Assembly (NCBI GenBank): GCA_900642245.1
Contig: CAAAJI010000002.1
Span: forward strand, 1,165,928-1,229,927
DNA length: 64,000 nucleotides
Direction: 5' to 3'
Source of the DNA: Fragilaria radians
Taxonomy: Eukaryota > Bacillariophyta > Fragilariophyceae > Fragilariales > Fragilariaceae
Shown one piece after another: positions 1-9,705 of the stretch; the stretch's first letter is position 1, and the number at the start of each line of letters is the position of its first letter. The notes beneath the pieces are model-generated. The model made no database searches and was not told where the DNA came from. It saw nothing but the letters and a program-made list of their open reading frames with translations. A program made the position numbers and the translations under genes.

Positions 1-80
1 TACGTCGTCGTCGGAGGACGAACGTACCGTAACGTACGTACGTACGACGGAGGGGAGGGGGGGGGGGGGGGCGAGGAGGT
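1..80. repeat. Low-complexity edge: ACGT-rich stretch then poly-G
   Basis: The first 45 bases are built from overlapping ACGT, CGTACG and TCGTCG units. They are followed by a G-rich run that includes about 17 consecutive G. Composition changes abruptly to AT-rich sequence after about position 80. It is not a TTAGGG-type telomere. It may be a real simple repeat or an assembly edge. Confidence 0.6.
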
Positions 81-2085
81 GAGATTGCTAAGCTGAATGC
101 AGGATTGCCAAGAAAAATGATAAAGGAAAAGAAGTAAAATGAGTAGTATTAAGACCTTATTTTATGTTTAAATTTGTTCTTGAATAAAAAGAAACAAGGT
201 TAAGCTGGATACCCGACAGAGACATAAGCTAGATCTCTATTGCTCAATATTCCTTCACTTTTCCAGTTTTTAGTGTCCCTTTCTTCCCTTCTTTTTTTTC
301 AGATTTCAAATGTACTGACTCGATTATCAACTTGGCATCCATGGCTGCATTTCTTTCCCCTCAATTCCCTATTATCCTATACTGCACATTGATGTCAAAT
401 CTTTCAATTTTCAATCCTCTCCTAGATCCAGCAGCTGCTCCAGATAATTAGCTAGTCATTGGAGTAATAGTAATGCCCCAAACAACGCCAGTCTTGATCT
501 TCGAGATTGTATAAAAACAGTGATGTGTTTCCCTCACTATACATAATTGCCACACATTCATTGTCTATCAACAGTTCCAGGTTTTGTCAATAAAATGTCT
601 TGTCGAATTTGCAAACGTAGCTAACTCCTTGTTGTATCCTAATAGTGTTAGTGAGACTATATACTCGGCGTAAATTTACCTTCTGATAGCAATTAATTCC
701 TAGTTGGAAGCAATGGAATTTTGCTCCAGAGCAAATTAATGGAGAAACACACTTTCGAAATTGCCATCAAACAGAGAAAGGAGTCGGCAGAAACTTTATT
801 TTTTGTAATCATTGCAGCATCCCCTTTCCATAAATCCAATTTTTCACCAACGTCCGTTAAATACCTACACTAGTTTCTGAAAAACATTCCCAGCTTAAGT
901 TCTGTAAGAAAATTGTATTTATTTTCCTCCAAAGCAAGTCTTTCAACCTGAATTATGCCCTTTTCTTTCGTGTCTAAAAGAGAAAAATATTTACCTGCCA
1001 TGCACCCTTAAAATCCAGGCCAATTGTTTCGTCCCATGGACTAATAATTTGCAGTAAAATGTCTCAATTTTCCATTATAGTGATGCTGTATACTTAATTG
1101 CTTCTTATCTTTACCTTCACTGCTATTTCTCGTTTTGGACTGCCCAATATAGCAAACCCCCCTAAAATACGCTCAACCACATTTCACATTTTCCTTCGAG
1201 GTCTTTTTCCCCAACTTCTTTTTATTCATGTAAAATGTATATTACTATAGGTATGCTCACTATTTCTTTGTCTTCCATCAGGTGAAAGTTACAGCTTATG
1301 AGGTCCAACTCTTTGATTTTATAACCCCGAGACATAAGCCTATCTTCTCTACAGATCAGTTTTCCAAACAACAATGATGGATTGTCTACCTGATGATTTT
1401 TTGTTTGATTCCTTTCTTTATTTTCAAGTCAAATGCATCGCTGTTGTTTAAATCAATAGAATGATGAAAATGCCCATTTCCTCACGAGCCTTAAAACATA
1501 CTGAGATTTTGTAAAACACTGAAATAGTATGAACACATTTGTTACTGCATTAAAAATATTGTCACTTCAAGCCAATTTTTCTCCACTAATGAGTTTTTTC
1601 TTATGTCTTTCAAATATGAGCCTAGGGTAGCAACAATGAAATAATATGGAGAGACTGATTCCTTCAACATCGTATGACAATAAAAAGATTAAAAAACAAA
1701 ACAAACTATCTTTGGAATTCAATGACATTTTTTGCAAAAATGCAAAGGTTTGTTGGATTATGATGGACAGAAATGTAACTAGAGTCATCACATTTTGTTT
1801 GAAATATGAAATATCACATTTTTTCCCACTTTTGTGTTCTGACATAACCCTTTGAGAGGGTGCAAAAATCAATATTATTGAAAATCAAAGCTTAATCAAG
1901 GAGGATAATAAATCAGAGGCTGATTCCCTTATCTGGGGAGGATCCTCAGCTTAAATTAGAGAAGATGAATAACTTTTCTCAACATTAGATTGAATCTGAT
2001 AAACTAAAGGCACAGGAGTCAAGGTCTGAAATGTAGCCATTGTCTATTGCAAATGTGGATTGTCATTGTCCTGCCTAGAAATCAA
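81..2085. other. Gene-free AT-rich stretch
   Basis: No open frame here has gene-like composition or a recognisable domain. The longest frame (1567-1872, minus strand) is Ile/Phe/Ser-rich, overlaps another frame on the opposite strand, and is probably chance. No RNA gene or clear mobile element was recognised. The last part probably holds the 3' end of the GT90-like gene. Confidence 0.5.
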
Positions 2086-3372
2086 TCATGTCCATATTGC
2101 AGAAATTCTATCAGCAATTTCTTGCAATACATTCTCGCTATCCTGAGCAGCATTTGGGTGAAAGAAGAGGTCTTCAATGAAATTCTTAGCACGATCAGAG
2201 ATCTCCTTTGCTTTATCGTCATTTTCCAGTACCCATTGGATCGCTTCATTAACGTTATCAATATCCAATGGTACATAGTGAACCCAAGGTTCTAGTAAAA
2301 CTTCCAACGAAAAAATAGACTTTGTTGGAGGAGGCATGAGTACTACAGAATTGCTGAGCAAGTTCCACTTTAAACCAGTTGCGACATCATTACCCTCAAT
2401 GGATATCAACATTTTGAATTTCAATTGATCTTTCATGGACAAATGAGGACGCATCATTGAAATTCCATTTATATTTTTCAACCCCTCTTCAGAGCATGAA
2501 GAAAATCCAATGTCTGTATGAGTTGCGTTATGGTTCCGATAAACTAGGCGGCATCGTGGGAATTTCATGCAGGTTTCTAACGGGTGTATTGATGAGGGAA
2601 AATGATAGGGGAATCTCCCCTCTATAATTCCTGTCATATCACCTCTCCAAACTGCTTTGTTTTCCTTTAGGTCCCATGGAATATCGTTTTCATAAACTTC
2701 TTGAAGAGACCCAAAGTGTCGATTCGTGTCAAGCGGAGCCACAATTGGAACTGGCATAGTATGTTGAGTAATGTCGTTGAAGCGCCATTTACCAATAATT
2801 GGAAGATGAGCTCCAATTTTCATTTCTTGATCACCCCAAACGAATAGAATTGGATTCTTCTTTTGGAACTTATCGCAGACCTTTTCTGTATCAAAAGAGT
2901 AACAAATGATAAGAAGCCAGTGCTTCTGGTTGAGAATATCACTCATAACTTTCCTGTCATCTTTAAACATGAAGAATGGTATATCATTCTCTAGATGGTT
3001 TTCAACATTTTCCATGACGTAAACAAGCCTATTTTTCTTGTAGACGCTGAGTGTGGAATTATCGTCTTGGCTGAAGCTTAACCGTGACTTCCATTGATCG
3101 GGTGTTAGGTAGCGAGGATCATACCATCTCGTCATGTAGAGACAAATACGGTCTTGAACGGAAGGAAATCGACCCTCACGTTCCTTTGAGTCCCAATTAA
3201 GGTTTAATTTGGGGCATTGTCCCGAAGGATTGGGGAAGTCCCATTCTTCAAGGTTAAGTTGCTTATTATTCAGATTTGCATTCAATTGCAGACCGGAGTT
3301 CTGAGAATTCGTGCATCCTGTGAATACAAGTGCAGTAAGCAATATGCACCAAAGCCGAAGGACGAGGGCCAT
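2086..3372 (-). CDS. GT90 (CAP10/KDELC-like) glycosyltransferase, secretory
   Basis: Single exon, 428 residues, ATG start. The N-terminus (MALVLRLWCILLTALVFTGC) is a hydrophobic signal or anchor, so the product should enter the secretory pathway. The C-terminal half carries the usual GT90 order: WRGDMTG near residue 245, a segment with TDIGFSS, FKMLISIEGNDVATGLKWNL with its G-N core, then LEPWVHYVPLDIDNVNEAIQ and a helix with AKEISDRAKNFI. Known GT90 members transfer sugars such as glucose or xylose onto proteins or glycans in the ER or Golgi. The acceptor here cannot be told. The segment from about 40 to 230 is less conserved. An ACGTCA core lies 24 bases upstream of the ATG. Family call is firm; substrate unknown. 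Confidence 0.85.
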   Translation of the reverse strand: MALVLRLWCILLTALVFTGCTNSQNSGLQLNANLNNKQLNLEEWDFPNPSGQCPKLNLNWDSKEREGRFPSVQDRICLYMTRWYDPRYLTPDQWKSRLSFSQDDNSTLSVYKKNRLVYVMENVENHLENDIPFFMFKDDRKVMSDILNQKHWLLIICYSFDTEKVCDKFQKKNPILFVWGDQEMKIGAHLPIIGKWRFNDITQHTMPVPIVAPLDTNRHFGSLQEVYENDIPWDLKENKAVWRGDMTGIIEGRFPYHFPSSIHPLETCMKFPRCRLVYRNHNATHTDIGFSSCSEEGLKNINGISMMRPHLSMKDQLKFKMLISIEGNDVATGLKWNLLSNSVVLMPPPTKSIFSLEVLLEPWVHYVPLDIDNVNEAIQWVLENDDKAKEISDRAKNFIEDLFFHPNAAQDSENVLQEIADRISAIWT

Positions 3373-3683
3373 CTCAATTTGCTAGGCATGTAATTACGTC
3401 AACCCCAGTTTGTTACCCGCAGAGTCTAGCTCACAAGTACCCTTCCGATCACGATTTCACCTTGTATCAGAAATACTCCGATTTCGAATTTTCCCACCTA
3501 AAAGGTCCTTTTCGCGGCATAGTAAATCAATTTATATAAGATGTTACCAATACATTTTCTCTAATTCTGATTTGAAATTGTAAAACTTATGTATATGTGT
3601 ACACTAAAGGATTTTCAAATTTAAATTGAGTGACGACAGAAAAGAAATGCATACCAACTTAAAAAAACATTTTAAAAGTAATC
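3373..3683. promoter_or_regulatory. Divergent promoter region
   Basis: 311 bases between two divergently transcribed start codons (3372 minus, 3684 plus), so it should hold both promoters. An ACGTCA core lies at 3396-3401 near the minus-strand gene, and the half nearer the plus-strand gene is strongly AT-rich. No TATA box is asserted. Confidence 0.45.
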
Positions 3684-5106
3684 ATGGTTTTCGTATTTCC
3701 TGGGTTTCTGTACCTTTTCCTGTGCTTTAACTTCACTACTGGACGTCATGTTCATCGTCAATATCATCGTAAACTAGGATTTAGAGGAAATGATGAGAAA
3801 CACAGCTTCGATGGAAGCTTACTGGATCTCTACAAGGCAGCAATGAAAAAGGCACAAGATACAAAATCAGAGGAAACTGATACTCCTATAAGCTCACCAT
3901 CAAAAACTCCCACACATTTACCTACAGTAGAGACATCGCAGGATCCTGATACATTAATGCCTAGCGTCGCTCAAAGCGAAGTCAACTCAAAATCCGCATG
4001 GATAGATCAGATATCCAAGGGCCCTTCAAGCATTTCCATCCCGGACTCAGATGCATCCTCTATCACTAACTCATCTGCCCCAATACAACCGGATAAAGAC
4101 CAATATATAAGTTGCGAAGAATCGTATAGAAGAAAAGATGAAATTCCCTATTCCTATTCCATAGAGTATGAGGCTAATTTGAACCTTCACGAGATCATTA
4201 AGGTCCTAGAGGCAAATTTGAAAGAATTTCTTGCTTCAATATATTTGTCTTGTACTCCAACTTCAAAAGGACAGTTGAAACGTGACATAGGGCTCGTTGC
4301 TCTCGACGCTTATCCTCTCGATAAAGTAGCCAGCAAAGGTAAGTTCCGCAACGTGATTCGAAGATTATTAATTCTTCAACTAATTTAAACTTTATTCAGT
4401 ACAATGCTCTCCATCCGTTAGCGCAAATGCCTGTTCTGTCGTTGAAGGAAGTATGCGTATCTTTATTGCACTCGACGCAAAGAAAGAGAAAAGTTTGATT
4501 GAGAACAATCTCCGGATGGAAATTAGAAATTTCTTGACCTCCATGCAAAGACCACCAGGGATATTTGCAATCGACTTTCTCGGTCCTAATGTCACTGATA
4601 TCGATGAAGTAAAAACGGCAAGTGAAAAAAATTCCACTGCCTCGAACATGAACATTGCGCTTAGCAGTCAGTCAATTATACTCTATACTCTTGCTGGAGT
4701 TGCCTTTCTATCGTCTACTGGATTGGCTTTTTGGTTGCGTTGCACAATGCAAAATAAGGAGAGTGTACAAAATCTCAATAGTATTGACTTACAACTTACT
4801 CAATGCGATTCACAATCAATTATCTCGAAAGTGGATACCACAGACAATCAGTCCCATGATCCAATGGATCGAACTTCACCATTGAGTGCTATGCTACCAA
4901 CGGCTTATAGCCTAAATAATCACCATGATGGAATGAGTGTGATACTGGAATCTCGTGAATCCTCTTTTTATCATGATCAAGGGTCTAGTGTTTTCCTCTC
5001 TGAAGGCTATTCAACCGGAGACAGCGAAAGTGATGTTGAATTCTCAAGCTTCAATTTTTCCAATAACTTTCCAGCGACTGTTTTGGGAGCACTGCCACGT
5101 AGATGA
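3684..5106 (+). CDS. Single-pass type I membrane protein, Ser/Thr-rich ectodomain
   Basis: Two exons, 3684-4338 and 4400-5106, joined across a 61-base intron (AAAG|gtaagt ... ttcag|TAC, phase 1), giving 453 residues. The ATG starts a signal peptide (MVFVFPGFLYLFLCFNFTTG). Residues about 55-155 are rich in Ser, Thr, Pro and acidic residues with little predicted fold. A following segment with cysteines (CEESY, CTPTSKG, CSPS, ACSVVEGS) looks folded, then one transmembrane helix at about 309-333 (IILYTLAGVAFLSSTGLAFW) and a cytoplasmic tail of about 120 residues with many Ser and Asp. I recognise no named domain. The topology suggests a surface receptor or adhesion-type protein, but function is unknown. 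Confidence 0.75.
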
Positions 5107-6375
5107 ACCCAAAATCATGACGATTTTCGAGAATGACATCCGTCTCTACAGCGTCTTTCAATCTTAAAGGGTTTTTTCTTACTCAAAGTACTTTAGTGTC
5201 ATCATTTGTCAATTGCATCTCAAAATCATCCAATACATGGAAAGGCTGACAATATCAGATCAATACAAGATTCAATCAAATAACCTTAAAGCAAAATAAA
5301 TTAAATATCTTTTCAGGGGGAAATGGTTATGCTACGTGAAGAATGAAATCTAAATCCAAAGAATCAATATGAATGTAAAATTTTATTTGAATCTTTTTTA
5401 GCACGTTCATATACAAAAATTGGGGCTTCACAATCATTAAATCTTTATAAGACTTGCCGCATGAAATTTCAAACTGGTAAGACAGAGAAATATCCAAACT
5501 TTACCTTAATCATAAAAGGCTGGAATATTTTGGTTGCATGTTACAACTCATCTTATTGATATCATTGATTGATAAGGTCATCTGCATAATGCTATTTTAA
5601 GGAATCATCAAGAGACATCATTATTTTGGGGGGGGGGGGAATCCTTAGCCATGTAAAAAAAGTATTTGTTTCAAACGCATAGCAATGATGCTCATCATAT
5701 GATGAGCTTCACAGTAGGCTGGCATAGTGATTACAAAGGGTACCCTCCCATGCAAAACTATAGGATGTTTTCAGAAGCTTTCCAAACAGCTGAATGCGTC
5801 ATCAATCCCATGAATCAAGCCTAGACGAGCTAAATAAATTGTATGATTGTCTTCAAACAACTGACCGGATGTGCTAAAAATGTATCTATCTCACAATACT
5901 GCAGGCTGGTTCCTTGCCAGCTGTTTATAATAATAGATTGCATTTGAGGCAAAATGATATACATTTTATCATTGTCTACAAACAACTGACTGGATGTGCT
6001 AAAAAGGTATCTATCTCACAATACTGCAGGCTGGTTCCTTGTCAGCTTATTTTTATTATATCAGATTGCATTTGAGGCAAAATGAGTCAAATAGAAACAC
6101 TTTACTCACGTTTTTCGTAACCAACATCGAACATTCCGTTGGGGGAGGTGCATACTCTTTAACCGTTATAGTTCTTATGTATGGGAAAGATTTTTTCCGG
6201 ACCTCTAAAAAATCCAATGAAGACGCTCGTTCGTCACAAGTTACGAAGCCACGCAAAAAGGAACAATGTAAACTTACAAAAAGTAAGAGGTGAGTGTACC
6301 ACCAGATCGAAGCATATATAACAATCCCAAGGAAACATTACCATGAGTCATACTTGTAACAAGCTTTTTGTAAAC
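5107..6375. other. Intergenic stretch with a local tandem duplication
   Basis: No convincing gene. It contains a poly-G run near 5630, an 18-base palindrome at 5690-5707, and a duplicated unit of about 115-120 bases (5845-6085, listed separately). The open frame at 6039-6293 lies partly in the second repeat unit, resembles nothing known and is not called. Confidence 0.5.
5845..6085. repeat. Tandem duplication, two units of about 115 bases
   Basis: Unit 1 (about 5845-5957) and unit 2 (about 5969-6085) share long near-identical blocks, including ATCTATCTCACAATACTGCA, then GGCTGGTTCCTTG, then GATTGCATTTGAGGCAAAAT, with a few substitutions and small indels. Offset between units is about 124 bases. 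No coding potential is seen in the unit. Confidence 0.85.
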
Positions 6376-7182
6376 ATGAAAAGGTCATTATTCGCCTTAT
6401 TTCTGTTTCACCTACATTTATGCACGAGCATTATCTTAAATCCAAGGTACACTTCCGAGGGCACAAAAGGAATTGCACTTTCACGATTGAGAGCTGTAAA
6501 ACAAAAAAGGTCAAGCGAGCTACGCAGGTATTACAGATCAAGCTCAACTTATCTCCCAGAAAAGCAGAACAAAAGAAAGAGCACCGATCATTTTTTGAGC
6601 AATCAATACCTGAGTTCTATTAACAAGCCTTCGAATCGAGCAAAAGTTCAAGAATACTGGAAGTTACTTCAATCCAGAGGTTTGCAGCAAATGTTGGGCA
6701 AGACCCTCATTTCCTATCCATTTATCTCCAGTTTTTCAAGATGTCTTGTGTTTTCTTACTCATGGTATCTGGCGTCAATACAGGTAAGTTGGCGGTTTGT
6801 TTATTGTTTTATAGCGATTACAGGAGATATAATTGACTGATTTTGCTGCTAAAATGATTTTCTACATGAAATCAAGGCCGATCTGTCTCCTTTATCACCC
6901 GGACAGTGGGAGCAATTTTCCAGAATTTACAATGAAATATATGCTAACTTTTACGGCATTTTCGTCATTGTTTGTCACATGTCACGAAGACCTCAAAAGA
7001 TTCTTGCTCAAGCAGCTAAAGTGCCATGGAACCGGACTGTACAGTTTCTGAAAAAACGAATTGTGGCAAACAGTATCGTAGCAGTTGTGCTAACGACTTT
7101 TGCTTTCAATCTACTATTTTCTTGTACACTTATCCTCTTTGGTATTTCGATCGCAAGTTTTTTGTCTGGAGTCTGTATATAG
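6376..7182 (+). CDS. Conserved-looking membrane protein of unknown function
   Basis: Two exons, 6376-6783 and 6877-7182, with a 93-base phase-0 intron (ATACAG|gtaagt ... tcaag|GCC), giving 237 residues. An in-frame ATG at 6343 would add 11 residues, but the ATG at 6376 places a signal-like stretch (MKRSLFALFLFHLHLCTS) at the very N-terminus and is preferred. A basic Ser/Arg-rich segment follows (about 25-75), then a region with several aromatics, and a strongly hydrophobic C-terminal region of about 40 residues that can form two membrane helices (SIVAVVLTTFAFNLLFSCTL and the following segment). No named domain is recognised. An ER, plastid-envelope or other endomembrane location is plausible. 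Confidence 0.7.
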
Positions 7183-7355
7183 ATAGTAAACCTGCTAAAA
7201 TATGTAAAAAAGACGAAGAAACTATTTGATAAATTGGTGTGCACATAACGTATGGACTAACAGATGTCAAAACTTCCAACAAAGCGAATATACAAATTCA
7301 ATATTATAGCCTTGACATTAAGATCATAAAAAGGACTTGCGTTCTTTCTAGCCTT

Positions 7356-8405
7356 CTAGAAGCCTTGATAATCTCCGGCATCACTATTGATCGATGAATG
7401 TTCTTCGAAACCAAGTGCACCAGATTCTATGACAGACTTCTGATATTTAGCCCAATCTAACGCAGCATTTGAGTCCATGTAGTTGCGTGTTCGGAATTCA
7501 AAGCTTTTGGAGCGGGTACTCTTTAGTTCTCCAATACAAGATGCCCAAAATCTGCTGACGAGTGTCAAATCATCCACAAACACAGGAGGAACACATCCAG
7601 ACCTTAATACAGCTCCAGTAAATCCTGCTTCCTTTACTCTCTTTGTTTCTAATCCCATTCGGCCACCTCCTGCTGAGACACTTATTGAGCTTAATATAGG
7701 TAATCGTTTTCGAAGATCTTTTGAGACGATAGGGAAGGGTGGTTGAACTTCATCTGATTCTTCAGAAGAGGACTGGATGGTGATAAACAAACTAGCAGGT
7801 TCCTGTCCCATAACTTCGGTTAGATCTGACACAAGATCTTCCATGAAACTTTGCTTCATCCAATGCGATGCCTCAGAATCTAATAAAGTGATATCTGGAA
7901 GTGGATGAAGACCGTTCTTGAGAATTTCAGCACATTTTGATTTCAAGACATCAAGTTCATTAAGATTACATGGAATGAGGACCCCACAGACGCCAGATTC
8001 TGCCAGCGCGGACCATGCATCTTCTGAATCGCCGCAATAAATAATTGGAACTGGTCCTGGGAATTCACCACGGGCTTTCTCCTGCTCGTTACAGAAAATT
8101 TGTACCGCTGTCAATGAACCAGACAAAAAAGCAGCGTTTGCTTTTGCTTTCTTGCGGATAACGAAAGATAGCTGCGAGATAGCAGTGGATTGGAGCAAAA
8201 TAGTTGTAGGATCCTGCGAATCGGGAATTTGGATTTCCGGGCTTAGGGTCAGTTTGCCAGAGAGGGATTTGAGAGACTCATGCAAACGAGCTTTAGATAA
8301 TCTTAGATATGTCTCAACATTACTCGAAGTACTTAATGCTGAAGTTACCCACAATACTGTTGAGAATGCAAGGAAGAAAGCATGATACGAAGATACCAAC
8401 GTCAT
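7356..8405 (-). CDS. Signal-peptide protein, possible IGPS-like TIM barrel
   Basis: Single exon, 349 residues from the ATG at 8405. The open frame continues to 8474 but only from a TTG; the ATG gives a good signal peptide (MTLVSSYHAFFLAFSTVLWV). The mature part alternates strand-like and helix-like segments: ISQLSFVIRKKAKANAAFLS, PVPIIYCGD, GVCGVLIPCNL, PASLFITIQSS, LPILSSISVSAGGGRMG and AGFTGAVLRSG. The last two resemble the final strand and phosphate-binding turn of ribulose-phosphate-binding barrels such as indole-3-glycerol-phosphate synthase, but I see no conserved catalytic set, so an enzymatic role is not claimed. Ends 174 bases from the stop of the convergent upstream gene. Confidence 0.7.
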   Translation of the reverse strand: MTLVSSYHAFFLAFSTVLWVTSALSTSSNVETYLRLSKARLHESLKSLSGKLTLSPEIQIPDSQDPTTILLQSTAISQLSFVIRKKAKANAAFLSGSLTAVQIFCNEQEKARGEFPGPVPIIYCGDSEDAWSALAESGVCGVLIPCNLNELDVLKSKCAEILKNGLHPLPDITLLDSEASHWMKQSFMEDLVSDLTEVMGQEPASLFITIQSSSEESDEVQPPFPIVSKDLRKRLPILSSISVSAGGGRMGLETKRVKEAGFTGAVLRSGCVPPVFVDDLTLVSRFWASCIGELKSTRSKSFEFRTRNYMDSNAALDWAKYQKSVIESGALGFEEHSSINSDAGDYQGF

Positions 8406-9119
8406 GATCAAGGCGTCGCGATAGGTCTCTATCTGATGGTAAGAAAAATAGATGGCTAGAGAGCGCGCGTACAAGTACGTACGACAGAAGTTTCTTGGAG
8501 ATCACTCACAAAGTTTTGAGTCACGGTTTAGCCATGTGCCCTGTTGTACTAAAAAACCTCAATTCAAGGGACTAAAATAAATTTGACAATCTGCTTACCA
8601 CACAGGCATGATAAAAACCAAGAAAATTGTAATTTTAGAGCATATGCATAATTTCGATAATTGATTTGCGGTAAAAATTCCAAGGAATATTGAAGAGACT
8701 AGAATAGAAAGCAGCTATTGCTCATGCTAGATGAAGTATTTTATGTACCTGAATAAAAGTATAAGTTGACATTGCGGAAAAATGCACTCAACATTTGATG
8801 GACAGAATCAGGAAGTGCTTAACATTTTTCACTGAAAAAGTTTGATTATAAAGGATCTTTGACAAGAAGATTCACTCAACCAGTGGACGTAGGCACACGC
8901 CATGGAGCAAGCACATTCAACATTAATACACGGAAATAGGATACAAACAATCAGAACATCAAAGAAGCAGAAATGAATCAAGGAATTGAAAGACATCTTT
9001 CTTGAATGAGGTGAAACTGCAATGTCAAAGAGGTTGATTAGCAGAAACAATTTAAGATTCAAGTCAAGGATTGTAGGAGAGGATTGATGATTGATATCAG
9101 ATCTTCTGTTCAACCTGCT
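8406..9119. other. Gene-free stretch, probable 5' part of a decayed retroelement
   Basis: No intact gene. The stretch lies directly upstream of recognisable copia integrase fragments and is interrupted by stops in all frames, so its right part is probably the gag-to-integrase part of the same element. The left edge should hold the promoter of the minus-strand gene starting at 8405. No long terminal repeat was identified. Confidence 0.35.
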
Positions 9120-9705
9120 CAAATTCCAACAGGAACATATTTGTTATTAGTTGTTGATGAAGAAATTCACATGAAGTCGTCATTCTTCTTGTCCAACAAA
9201 CCATCATGCTGATATGCTTACATCAGATATAGAAATTGTGTAGAAATCAGTCTGGAAGGTCTGTTGTTGAGACAAAAACTAGGAAAATCCTTTCCAGCGT
9301 ACAATACTTTGAATGCAATAATAAAATGGATATGTTGCAGTAATAATATTGAAAATGAAATCAACAATGTTAAATGCAGGAATGGATGTGGAATAGAGAA
9401 TTGTGAATAGAAGCAACAACAGTAGCAACAAAGATGCGCAAAATTGTTACTGGAACAGATCATAAGACACCTTATGAAAGATTCTACACCAATGAACACA
9501 TCATCTACATCATTGAGAACTGTTCGAGAAGGAAGAATTGTAATAAAAAAGACGGATCATCAATAAAGTCAACACTAGCAGGTATTTGTTAAATTGTATG
9601 TTTGCTGGATAAACCAGGAATCATGCCTGAAATGTGTTCAGGATGTTAAACTTGAGACGTAGAAGAGCATTGATCGCAAGGGATATTCCATGGGCCAAGA
9701 GGATC
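9120..9705 (+). mobile_element. Decayed Ty1/copia integrase fragment
   Basis: Broken coding sequence of a copia-type pol gene. In order: GTYLLLVVDEEIHMKSSFFL at 9132-9191 matches the start of the integrase core with its first Asp; a short piece near 9316-9340 fits the Q-Q-N-G motif with two stops; LNAGMDVE near 9370; ATTVATKMRKIVTGTDHKTP from 9413, followed by YERFY, is the typical late-integrase segment; 9595-9702 reads CMFAG, stop, then RNHA, stop, NVFRMLN and ALIARDIPWAKR. At least two frame changes and several stops separate these blocks, so it is not functional. No reverse transcriptase was recognised downstream. Confidence 0.85.

Noticed and set aside
1567..1872. 101-residue minus-strand frame
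   Set aside because: Overlaps another frame on the opposite strand, low complexity, no motif.
5690..5707. 18-base palindrome GCTCATCATATGATGAGC
   Set aside because: Has no loop, no U-tract and no adjacent gene end, so neither a terminator nor a hairpin RNA is supported; noted only.
6039..6293. 84-residue open frame
   Set aside because: Partly inside the tandem duplication and without similarity to known proteins.
8406..8474. N-terminal extension of the TIM-barrel-like protein
   Set aside because: Begins at TTG; the ATG at 8405 gives a proper signal peptide.
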